Source: JAWLCA01 sp050485905 (lineage in GTDB: Bacteria; Pseudomonadota; Alphaproteobacteria; Rhodobacterales; Rhodobacteraceae). Taken from it: a DNA stretch of 28,221 bases. The position numbers and the translations under genes are program-made. The stretch spans positions 1-28,221 of the forward strand of contig JBJHCH010000035.1 of the NCBI GenBank assembly GCA_050485905.1. The letters run 5' to 3'. Within the stretch, counting starts at the first letter, position 1, and each line of letters starts with the position of its first letter. This document shows, one piece after another, positions 1 to 6,296 of the stretch. Below the pieces are notes generated by a model. That model was not told the DNA's origin. It worked only from the letters and a program-made list of their open reading frames with translations, and did no database searches.

Positions 1-724
1 CGCGTTCGCTGGTCGATCCGACAGCCACGTTGCCGTCGGCATGGGGCACGATGTGTAGCCCGTCGATGAAGAGCTGGGGCAGATCGGCGGCGGGGTGGGC
101 AAGGCTTGCGGCCTGACCCTTCACGCCGCCGCCCATCGGTTTGTCGAAGGCGCGAGACAGGTCCAGAAGCCCCTGCCAGCCGGTGGCCCAGACGACCGCG
201 CCCCTTCGCGCCCCTTCGGTCGAGATCTCTGCCCCTTCAGCGCGCAGGGCGGCGGCGAGCGCGGCGACGGCTTGGCGGGGATGCAGCCGGGCGGTCAGCG
301 TATCGTGGATCACGTGGCCCGCCTGCGGCGCCCAGCCGGGGAAGGTGTAGGTGGGGATTATCTGCCAGACGGCCTGCCCGCGCCAAAGGTTGGCGGCGCC
401 GACGGCGCGCGCGTCTGCAGCCGCCATGTCCGTCACCGGCTGCACCCGGCCGGTGCGGGCATAGCCGGGGTCGATGCCGCCGGTCGCCTGCACCTCGGCC
501 CAGAAGCCCTCGGCCATCAGCAGGCTGTCGAGCTGAAACGCCTTCTTGGCATTCCAGTTCTCGGGCACATGGGGGGCCAGCGCGCCGACGAGGCCGCCCG
601 AGGCACCGGTGCCGGGGCCGGCGGGGTCGATCACCCGCACCCGCGCGCCGCGCCGGGCGCAGGCCCAGGCGACCGACAGGCCGAAGATGCCCGCGCCCAT
701 CACCGTCACGTCGGCCGTTGCCAA
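1..724 (-). CDS. FAD-dependent oxidoreductase, DAO family (partial, C-terminus beyond left edge)
   Basis: About 241 N-terminal residues are visible. Near the N-terminus is a dinucleotide-binding loop GAGIFG (residues 10-15), then a GASGG segment near residue 38 followed by ALAPHVPENWNAKKAFQ, and near the cut end the motif VGSTSE, which in DAO-type flavoenzymes lies by the substrate and FAD site. The proposed start is TTG at 724, behind AAAGGGG; no ATG or GTG start lies in this frame. The enzyme should be a soluble flavoprotein oxidising an amine or amino acid. It is divergent from mnmD with 46 bp between them. In enterobacteria the two halves of MnmC are exactly an MnmD methyltransferase and a DAO-type FAD oxidase, so this may be the separate oxidase half. 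It could equally be a glycine or D-amino-acid oxidase. Family confidence is high; substrate is inferred only from the neighbour. Confidence 0.8.
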   Translation of the reverse strand, partial: MATADVTVMGAGIFGLSVAWACARRGARVRVIDPAGPGTGASGGLVGALAPHVPENWNAKKAFQLDSLLMAEGFWAEVQATGGIDPGYARTGRVQPVTDMAAADARAVGAANLWRGQAVWQIIPTYTFPGWAPQAGHVIHDTLTARLHPRQAVAALAAALRAEGAEISTEGARRGAVVWATGWQGLLDLSRAFDKPMGGGVKGQAASLAHPAADLPQLFIDGLHIVPHADGNVAVGSTSER

Positions 725-770
725 TCGCCGCCCCTTTCGACATGGTCCGCCCCGGCAGGGTCTAGGGCAA

Positions 771-1454
771 ATGACGACAGGCGACCAGAGCGGGGGGCTG
801 GACTGGCGGGGCGGGGTCACGCCGGTGTCGCGCCGGTTCGACGATCCGTATTTCTCGGTTACCGACGGGCTGGCGGAAACCCGGCATGTGTTCCTGTCCG
901 GCAACGACCTGCCGGCGCGGTTCGCGCCCGGCTTTCACATCGCGGAACTGGGCTTCGGGACCGGGCTGAACCTGCTGGCGGCGCTGATGGCGTGGCGCGA
1001 GGCGGGCATCGCGGGGCAACTTCAGTTCACCAGCTTCGAGATGTTTCCGCTGAGCGCCGAGGAGATGGCGCGCGCGCTGGCGGTCTTTCCCGAGGCTGCG
1101 GCGGTGGCGGGGCCGGTGCTGGAGCAATGGGCAACGGGCGCCCGGCGGATTGTGCTGCCGGATCTGCAGGCCGAGGTGATCCTGGGCGATGCGCGTGAGA
1201 CGCTGCCCGTTTGGGACTGGCGGGCGGATGCGTGGTTTCTGGACGGATTCTCGCCCGCAAAGAACCCGGAGTTGTGGGGCGAGGGGCTGATGGCGCAGGT
1301 TGCGCGGCATTCCGCGCCGGGGGCGACGGTGGCGACATATTCGGCCGCGGGTCATGTGCGCAGGGCCTTGCAGGTGGCGGGGTTTCGGGTAGAGCGGAGG
1401 CCGGGATACGGGACCAAGCGGCACATGACCGCCGCCCGGCTGGATGCGACATGA
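771..1454 (+). CDS. mnmD: tRNA (5-methylaminomethyl-2-thiouridine)(34) methyltransferase MnmD
   Basis: A 227-residue SAM-dependent methyltransferase acting in the last step of the xm5s2U34 wobble modification of tRNA. Visible signatures are the SAM loop ELGFGTGLN, the stretch DAWFLDGFSPAKNPELW corresponding to the MnmD DGF.PAKNP.MW motif, and the C-terminal TYSAAGHVRRALQVAGF...GYGTKRHM, which is diagnostic of the DUF752/MnmD family. The length fits a stand-alone MnmD rather than the ~660-residue MnmC fusion. The ATG at 771 places residue 1 just before the family's usual N-terminal D(W/F)...P.S..FDD.YFS segment; longer in-frame starts run back into the divergent gene. Its stop overlaps the ATG of the following transporter by 4 nt (ATGA), so the two are probably translated together. 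Confidence 0.93.
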   Translation: MTTGDQSGGLDWRGGVTPVSRRFDDPYFSVTDGLAETRHVFLSGNDLPARFAPGFHIAELGFGTGLNLLAALMAWREAGIAGQLQFTSFEMFPLSAEEMARALAVFPEAAAVAGPVLEQWATGARRIVLPDLQAEVILGDARETLPVWDWRADAWFLDGFSPAKNPELWGEGLMAQVARHSAPGATVATYSAAGHVRRALQVAGFRVERRPGYGTKRHMTAARLDAT

Positions 1455-2320
1455 CCGAACAGAATACGCGCCTTGGCATCTGGCTGATGGTCGTCACCAC
1501 CTTTGTGTTTTCCGTGCAGGACGGCATCTCTCGTTATCTGGCGAGCGAATACAACGTGATCATGGTGGTGATGATCCGCTACTGGTTCTTTGCCATCTTT
1601 GTCGTCGCCATGGCGGCGCGGAAGGCCGGGGGGCTGGGGCGGGCGGCGCGGTCGCATCATCCCTGGCTGCAGATTTTTCGCGGCGTGCTGCTGGCGGTGG
1701 AGGTCTGCGTGATGGTGCTGGCCTTCACGCTGCTGGGGCTGGTGGAAAGCCATGCGGTGTTCACCGCCTATCCGCTGCTGGTGGCCGCGCTGTCGGGGCC
1801 GATCCTGGGCGAAAGGGTGGGCTGGCGGCGGTGGACGGCCATCGGGATCGGCTTCGTGGGGGTGCTGATCATCCTGCGGCCGGGCTATGCGGTCTTTTCG
1901 CCGCTGGCGCTGATCCCGCTGCTGGCGGCGTTCATGTTCGCGCTTTACGGGCTGCTGACACGCTATGTCTCTCGCAAGGACAGCAGCACGGTCAGCTTCT
2001 TCTGGATGGGGATTGCCGGGGCGGTGACCATGACCATCGGGGGGGTCTGGTTTCTGGAGCCGATGCGCCCCGCCGACTGGGGCTGGATGGCGGCGCTGTG
2101 CTGTCTGGCGGCGCTGGGGCACTGGCTGCTGATCCGGTCGCTGGAGGTGGCGGAGGCGAGTGCGGTGCAGCCCTTTGCCTATCTGCAACTGGTTTTCGCC
2201 AGCACTTTGGGGATCGTGGTCTTTGGGGAATCGCTGGCCCTGAACGTGGTGATCGGGGCCGGGCTGGTGGTGGCGGCGGGGTTGTTTACCCTGTGGCGGG
2301 CACGGGTGAAGGGGCAGTAG
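1451..2320 (+). CDS. DMT-superfamily (EamA) inner-membrane transporter
   Basis: A 289-residue very hydrophobic protein with about ten predicted membrane helices arranged as two EamA repeats (roughly residues 8-140 and 150-285). The second repeat ends in the usual ASAVQPFAYLQLVFASTLGIVVFGE stretch, where the PF.Y...V.a...g...FGE pattern is typical of drug/metabolite exporters. The start is fixed by the ATGA overlap with mnmD. Such proteins usually export amino acids, purines or other metabolites, but nothing in the sequence shows the substrate. The functional link to the tRNA gene upstream is probably only operon packing. The family is certain; the substrate is unknown. Confidence 0.9.
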   Translation: MTEQNTRLGIWLMVVTTFVFSVQDGISRYLASEYNVIMVVMIRYWFFAIFVVAMAARKAGGLGRAARSHHPWLQIFRGVLLAVEVCVMVLAFTLLGLVESHAVFTAYPLLVAALSGPILGERVGWRRWTAIGIGFVGVLIILRPGYAVFSPLALIPLLAAFMFALYGLLTRYVSRKDSSTVSFFWMGIAGAVTMTIGGVWFLEPMRPADWGWMAALCCLAALGHWLLIRSLEVAEASAVQPFAYLQLVFASTLGIVVFGESLALNVVIGAGLVVAAGLFTLWRARVKGQ

Positions 2321-2326
2321 GGCGGG

Positions 2327-2343
2327 TTGGGCAAGTTGCCCAA
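2327..2343. terminator. Inverted repeat in convergent spacer, possible terminator
   Basis: TTGGGCAA and TTGCCCAA form a perfect 8-bp inverted repeat around a single G, seven bases after the transporter stop. As RNA it would make a 6-bp stem with a five-base loop. It is followed on the plus strand by A6, not T, so it is not a classical intrinsic terminator in the plus direction. It may still protect the 3' end or bind a protein. Confidence 0.4.
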
Positions 2344-2383
2344 AAAATCAAGTGACTGATAACTAACGATATTTGTTTTTCTG

Positions 2384-2399
2384 TTAACCTGCCCTTAAC
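2384..2399. promoter_or_regulatory. CtrA-type box (TTAA-N7-TTAAC) in convergent spacer
   Basis: TTAACCTGCCCTTAAC matches the published full CtrA recognition sequence TTAA-N7-TTAAC exactly. It arises from a tandem 11-bp duplication of TTAACCTGCCC (2384-2394 and 2395-2405). TTAA is rare in DNA of this composition. The site lies in an AT-rich island between the 3' ends of the transporter and the quinone oxidoreductase, where no gene start is visible, so its role as an operator is unproven. Confidence 0.45.
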
Positions 2400-2433
2400 C
2401 TGCCCGGCCGTGCCGGCACGCGCAGATGCCCCG

Positions 2434-3423
2434 TCAGCCGACCTTCAGGACGATCTTTCCGATATGGTCGGAGCTTTCCATGCGGGCATGCGCTGCGGCG
2501 GCGTCGGACAGGGGAAATTCGCTGTCCATCACCGGGGCGATCCGGCCCGAGGACAGGAGCGGCCAGACGTGTTCCTGCAACGCCTCGGCGATGCGGGCCT
2601 TGGCCAGATCCGATTGCGGGCGCAGGGTGGAGCCGGCGATCGTCAGGCGGCGGACCATCACCTCGGCAAAGTTCAACTCTACCTTTGGCCCGGTCAGGAA
2701 GGCGATCTGCACCAGCCGCCCTTCGTCGGCCAGCGCCTTGACGTTGCGCGGCAGGTAGCTGCCGCCGACCATGTCGAGGATCAGGTTCGCCCCGCCCGCG
2801 TCGCGCAGGATGGCGACGAAATCTTCTTCCCGGTAGTTGATCGCGCGCTCTGCCCCGAGTTTCGTGCAGGCCGCGCATTTGTCGGCGGAGCCTGCGGTGG
2901 CAAAGACCCGCGCGCCCATGGCGCAAGCAAGCTGTATCGCCGTGGTGCCGATGCCGGATGATCCGCCGTGGACGAGGAACCGCTCGCCCGCCTTCAGCCC
3001 GCCGCGCATGAACACGTTGGACCAGACGGTGAAGAAGGTTTCCGGCAGGCAGGCGGCTTCGCGCAGGTCCATCCCGGCGGGCACCGGCAGGGCATGGGCG
3101 GCGTTGGTGACGGCATATTCGGCATAGCCGCCGCCGGGCAGCAGCGCGCAGACCGCATCGCCCACCTGCCAGCGGGTGACACCGGGGCCGATGGCGGCGA
3201 CATCTCCCGCGCCCTCCAACCCCGGCAGGTCCGAGGCGTTGGGCGGCGGGGCATAGGCACCGGCCCGTTGCAGCGCGTCGGGGCGGTTCACGCCGGCCCA
3301 GTGCAGGCGGATCAGGATCTGCCCCTGACCGGGGACGGGGACGGGGCGTTCGGCCGGGCGCAGCACATCGGGGCCGCCGGGTTTCGCGATCTCGACCGCG
3401 CGCATCGTCTCTGGCAGGTCCAT
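2434..3423 (-). CDS. NAD(P)H:quinone oxidoreductase, zinc-independent MDR family
   Basis: A 329-residue medium-chain dehydrogenase/reductase of the quinone oxidoreductase type (close to the PIG3/TP53I3 group). The GroES-like domain opens with MRAVEIAKPGGPDVLRP and contains WAGVNRPDALQRAG; the Rossmann domain carries VHGGSSGIGTTAIQLA, the NADPH-binding loop in which GGSSGIG replaces the zinc-ADH AGAGGVG. The zinc-ligand cysteines of true alcohol dehydrogenases are absent. I chose ATG 3423, preceded by GAAAGG, rather than ATG 3453, because 3453 would overlap the upstream gene and add ten residues not typical of the family. It follows the aminotransferase by 13 nt and probably shares its transcript. 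Likely role: two- or one-electron reduction of quinones or enones in the cytoplasm. Confidence 0.88.
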   Translation of the reverse strand: MDLPETMRAVEIAKPGGPDVLRPAERPVPVPGQGQILIRLHWAGVNRPDALQRAGAYAPPPNASDLPGLEGAGDVAAIGPGVTRWQVGDAVCALLPGGGYAEYAVTNAAHALPVPAGMDLREAACLPETFFTVWSNVFMRGGLKAGERFLVHGGSSGIGTTAIQLACAMGARVFATAGSADKCAACTKLGAERAINYREEDFVAILRDAGGANLILDMVGGSYLPRNVKALADEGRLVQIAFLTGPKVELNFAEVMVRRLTIAGSTLRPQSDLAKARIAEALQEHVWPLLSSGRIAPVMDSEFPLSDAAAAHARMESSDHIGKIVLKVG

Positions 3424-3436
3424 CGTCGGCCTTTCT

Positions 3437-4294
3437 TCAAAGGGAATGGGCATAGTCCCAGTAGAGCGAGCGGGCGCGCGCCGCCACCGGGCCGGGGGGC
3501 AGGGTGCGATCCTGAAACCGCGCCACCGGCATCACCTTGGCGATGTTGCCGGTCACGAAGATCTCGTCGGCGCGGGCGAAATCGTCCACGGTCATCGATG
3601 TTTCCACCACCTCTACCCCATCGGCGCGCAGCAGGGCCATGACCCGCTGCCGGGTGATGCCGTTCAGGAAGGTGCCGTTCGGGACCGGGGTGAAGACCAC
3701 ACCGTCGCGCACCGCAAAGACGTTGGTCGAGGCGGTTTCGGCCACATGGCCGTCCACATCGAGCGAGAGCGCGTTGGAAAAGCCGCGCGCCCGGGCGTCG
3801 GCCATGATGCGGCCGTTGTTGGCGTAAAGCGATCCGGCCTTTGCCTCGGTCAGCGCCATGTCGGGGCGCGGCCGGCAGAAGGGCGAGACGGTGAGCGAGA
3901 AGGCCCCCGGTTCCGGCATCGGCAGGGTTTCGATGCAGATGGCAAAGGCGGTGCTTTCGGGCACCGGGTCGATGATGCCGGGGGTGGAATCGCAGGCCCA
4001 CATCATCGGCCGCAGATAGAGCGCGGCGTCGGCGGGGAACATCGCGCAGCCCTCTGCCATCAGGCCCTGCACGGTGTCGGCATCCACCGGCGGGATCATC
4101 CCCATCACGCGGGCCGAGCGGATGATGCGGGCGGCGTGCAGGTCCAGATCCGGGCGCGTGCCGTCGAACTGGCGCGCACCGTCAAAAACCTGGCTGCCCA
4201 GCCATGCGCCGTGATCGGCGGCGTTGATGATCGGCGCGTTGCCCCGATGCCAGGCGCCGTTCACCCAGGTGACGATTTCCTTGCCGACGGCCAT
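3437..4294 (-). CDS. Class IV PLP aminotransferase, branched-chain aminotransferase-like
   Basis: A 285-residue fold-type IV aminotransferase. The PLP lysine is K152 in EAKAGSLYANN, the phosphate and cofactor region includes ETASTNVFAV (E186), and GTFLNGITRQRVM plus VTGNIAKVMPV match the conserved C-terminal half of BCAT and D-amino-acid transaminase enzymes. The N-terminal HGAWLGSQVFDGARQF is the usual entry to the active site. The length is slightly short for BCAT (about 290-310). Family members transfer amino groups between branched-chain or D-amino acids and 2-oxo acids; several Rhodobacteraceae carry such paralogues beside IlvE, so I leave the symbol blank. Start ATG 4294 follows GGGAGAGGGCC. 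It is the first gene of a short minus-strand unit with the quinone oxidoreductase. Confidence 0.87.
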   Translation of the reverse strand: MAVGKEIVTWVNGAWHRGNAPIINAADHGAWLGSQVFDGARQFDGTRPDLDLHAARIIRSARVMGMIPPVDADTVQGLMAEGCAMFPADAALYLRPMMWACDSTPGIIDPVPESTAFAICIETLPMPEPGAFSLTVSPFCRPRPDMALTEAKAGSLYANNGRIMADARARGFSNALSLDVDGHVAETASTNVFAVRDGVVFTPVPNGTFLNGITRQRVMALLRADGVEVVETSMTVDDFARADEIFVTGNIAKVMPVARFQDRTLPPGPVAARARSLYWDYAHSL

Positions 4295-4368
4295 GGCCCT
4301 CTCCCGTTGCCGCGATGGGCGTGACTATCCGCGCGGGCCGGCAGAGGTCAAGCCGGGGGCGCCCTGCC

Positions 4369-5091
4369 CTAGTGCCGGCCGCCCGACCACAGCCCCGGCA
4401 GATCCGCGCGCGGCCCCTTCATCGGCGGGCGCACCTGTTTCGCCAGCCAGTTCGGCAGGGCGAGGAAGGGTTTCAGCACCGGGCTGTCGTTGGCGGCCTT
4501 CTTCACCTTTTCGAACTGCATCACGCCGTCGATGCGGCGGTCGAGGAATTCCCATGTCGCAGCATGGCCGGGGGTCATGTCGCCCAGCCAGTACAGCACG
4601 GTGGAGGCATAGACGCCCGACAGGATCGCGCGCTTGGAATACCAGTTCAGGTCATCCGCCGTGTCGCCCAGCGTGTCCCAGATCAGGTCTGCCGTGCCCC
4701 AGACCAGCCGCGCGCCATCGGCGGCGTGCTGCGGCAGGGCAAAAAGCGTGGTGCCGCGGCGCACCACCTCTCGGTCATCAACGGCTTCCAGCCGGAAGCG
4801 GACAGCGGCGGCGACCCGGTCGCGGAAGCGCATGGCGGACAGGTCGGTGGCGCGCAGACGTGCCACCATCGCGTCGTCGCCCCGGCGGTGAAAGGCCACC
4901 GCCAGATCGACCGCGCCGCGCGGACAGGCGGCGCGGGCCAGCGCCGGCTCGGTGCCGGATTCGGTCACGGCGGCGCGGAACGTCGCCTCGGACCAGCCGT
5001 CGAAGGGCACATGGCCCAGGGCGGCATCGAGCAGCCGGTCGGTCACATCCGCCATGCTTTCGGGGGCGGGGCTGGCGGTTGCGTCGCTCAT
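4369..5091 (-). CDS. COQ9 family protein (ubiquinone biosynthesis accessory)
   Basis: A 240-residue protein with the COQ9 domain. The N-terminal helical part has the TetR-like lay-out (RLLDAALGHVPFDGWSEATFRAAV), then HRRGDDAMVARL, and the C-terminal COQ9 core carries DLIWDTLGDTADDLNWYSKRAILSGVYASTVLYWLGD, where W..LGD..TD.N.YtkR..L..VY.st...wl.D is the family hallmark. In eukaryotes COQ9 binds lipid and assists COQ7 hydroxylation of demethoxyubiquinone; the bacterial homologue is thought to act in the same pathway. It is divergent from rpsU, an arrangement that recurs in alphaproteobacteria. The start ATG 5091 follows an AAAGGACC run. Confidence 0.9.
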   Translation of the reverse strand: MSDATASPAPESMADVTDRLLDAALGHVPFDGWSEATFRAAVTESGTEPALARAACPRGAVDLAVAFHRRGDDAMVARLRATDLSAMRFRDRVAAAVRFRLEAVDDREVVRRGTTLFALPQHAADGARLVWGTADLIWDTLGDTADDLNWYSKRAILSGVYASTVLYWLGDMTPGHAATWEFLDRRIDGVMQFEKVKKAANDSPVLKPFLALPNWLAKQVRPPMKGPRADLPGLWSGGRH

Positions 5092-5112
5092 CGGCGGTCC
5101 TTTCGGTCGTGG

Positions 5113-5140
5113 TGGACAAGCTGGGTGCGCTTTGTTATAG
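5113..5140 (+). promoter_or_regulatory. Candidate sigma-70 promoter of rpsU
   Basis: TGGACA (5113-5118) and TTATAG (5135-5140) are separated by 16 bp and match the TTGACA/TATAAT consensus at five and four positions respectively. They lie in the only spacer between the divergent COQ9 and rpsU genes. The transcript would start near 5146-5148, giving a leader of about 50 nt. Confidence 0.45.
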
Positions 5141-5142
5141 GG

Positions 5143-5196
5143 CCACCTCCTGCACGGTCGAATGTAACTCTAGCTTAGGAAGGTGGTGAAAACCAC
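5143..5196 (+). promoter_or_regulatory. Structured rpsU leader: Shine-Dalgarno, GNRA hairpin and anti-SD mimic
   Basis: AGGAAGG (5177-5183) is the ribosome-binding core, but it sits 13 nt from the ATG. That gap is filled by a perfect hairpin, GTGGT (5183-5187) and ACCAC (5192-5196) closed by a GAAA tetraloop, ending one base before the ATG. Upstream, CCACCTCCT (5143-5151) equals the 16S anti-Shine-Dalgarno core and can pair with AGGA-AGGTGG (5177-5186) with one bulged A. The two pairings exclude each other. Whether the mimic is transcribed depends on the exact transcription start. Confidence 0.5.
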
Positions 5197-5403
5197 ATGC
5201 AGGTAAGTGTTCGCGACAACAACGTCGATCAGGCGCTTCGTGCGCTGAAGAAGAAGCTTCAGCGTGAAGGCGTGTTTCGGGAAATGAAGCTCAAGCAGCA
5301 TTTCGAGAAGCCGTCCGAGAAGAAGGCCCGCGAGCGCGCCGAGGCGATCCGCCGGGCCCGCAAGCTGGCGCGGAAGAAGGCGCAGCGCGAAGGCGCGCTC
5401 TGA
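5197..5403 (+). CDS. rpsU: 30S ribosomal protein bS21
   Basis: The 68-residue protein reads MQVSVRDNNVDQALRALKKK and continues with REMKLKQHFEKPSEKKARERAEAIRRARKLARKK, a full-length bS21 of the alphaproteobacterial type. bS21 binds the small-subunit platform beside the 3' end of 16S rRNA, which carries the anti-Shine-Dalgarno sequence, and helps initiation. The C-terminal two thirds is strongly basic, as expected. The leader is structured (see separate entry), and a GC-rich hairpin with a T tract follows the gene, so rpsU is probably a single-gene transcript. The next gene starts 275 bp downstream. Confidence 0.97.
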   Translation: MQVSVRDNNVDQALRALKKKLQREGVFREMKLKQHFEKPSEKKARERAEAIRRARKLARKKAQREGAL

Positions 5404-5439
5404 TCTTCAGGCGAACCGGGGGGTGACCCCCAAAGGATG

Positions 5440-5470
5440 ACCCCCGTTGCCCGACCGGCCGCGGGGGTTT
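5440..5470 (+). terminator. Intrinsic terminator after rpsU
   Basis: CCCCCG (5441-5446) pairs with CGGGGG (5462-5467), extended by A5440-T5468, around a 15-nt loop, and is followed by TTTGTCGTTT. It lies 37 nt after the rpsU stop. A second G-run/C-run hairpin at 5418-5431 could compete with it because it offers an alternative GGGGG partner to the same C-run. Confidence 0.6.
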
Positions 5471-5678
5471 GTCGTTTCGGGGGCGTGTTTTCCGGTGAAG
5501 CGCCGCCCCGCGCCGCAGTGCCGGCTTGTTGCAGCTTCGTTACGGTCTTGCGCAAACTTCCGCATCGCGGGCAATTCCGGGGGTGCCCCGCGCCGCGCGC
5601 GGGTGTAGAGGTTGGAAAAGGGCGGTGTGGGGGCATCGCCCGTATCTGCGCTGCCGTGACAGACGAGAGGGACGAGGC

Positions 5679-6287
5679 ATGCGAATTTTCCTTGCAATGG
5701 CGCTGGCCGTGGTCGGGTATGCGGCGGTCGCCATCGAGGCGGTGGCGCAACAGGGTTATCAGATCCAGCGCGGCGACGTGCTGCGGGTAGAGGTGCTGGA
5801 AGACAGCTCGCTCAACCGCGAAGTGCCGGTGCTGCCGGACGGGCGGATCGCCTTTCCGCTGGTCGGAACGCTGTCGGTGGCGGGGCGCACGATCGACCAG
5901 ATCAACGCCGAACTGTCTCAGGCGCTTGCACCGAACTTTGCGGTGCCGCCCAGCGTCTTCGTGTCGATCGCGGGCCTGCGCGGCCCCGGCGAACTGGCGC
6001 CGGAGCGCACGATCCGGGTCTATGTGATGGGCGAGGTCGGCAGCCCCGGCCCGCGCGAGGTGCGGCCCGGCACGTCGATCCTGCAGTTCCTGAGCCAGAC
6101 CGGCGGGCTGACGCGCTTTGCCGCGACCAAGCGGATCCAGCTGCGCCGCGTCGATCAGGCCACCGGGCAAGAGATGGTCTATGCCATCGACTATCGCGCG
6201 CTGGAGCGTGGCGGGCGGCTGGCGCAGCCGGTGATCCTGCGCGAGGGCGATGTGATCCTGGTGCCCGAACGGCGCCTGTTCGAATAG
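5679..6287 (+). CDS. Polysaccharide biosynthesis/export protein (Wza-like, Poly_export and SLBB)
   Basis: A 202-residue secreted protein. Residues 1-24 form a signal peptide ending VAQQ, without a lipobox cysteine. Residues about 26-110 are a Poly_export domain (YQIQRGDVLRVEVLEDSSLNREVPVLPDGRIAFPLVG...AGRT) and residues about 120-200 an SLBB-type beta-grasp repeat (IRVYVMGEVGSPGPREVRPGTSILQFLSQTGG). Proteins of this family line the periplasmic and outer-membrane exit for capsule or exopolysaccharide. It is shorter than E. coli Wza (about 380) and lacks extra SLBB repeats and the C-terminal amphipathic helix, so the barrel encoded next may supply the outer-membrane part. ATG 5679 follows GAGAGGGACGAGG; longer frames lack a signal peptide. 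Confidence 0.88.
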   Translation: MRIFLAMALAVVGYAAVAIEAVAQQGYQIQRGDVLRVEVLEDSSLNREVPVLPDGRIAFPLVGTLSVAGRTIDQINAELSQALAPNFAVPPSVFVSIAGLRGPGELAPERTIRVYVMGEVGSPGPREVRPGTSILQFLSQTGGLTRFAATKRIQLRRVDQATGQEMVYAIDYRALERGGRLAQPVILREGDVILVPERRLFE

Positions 6288-6296
6288 GCCCGCCCG

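Noticed and set aside
5418..5431. GGGGGG-TGA-CCCCC hairpin as rpsU terminator
   Set aside because: Followed by AAAGG with no T tract; the hairpin at 5440-5470 is the better terminator, though the two may compete.
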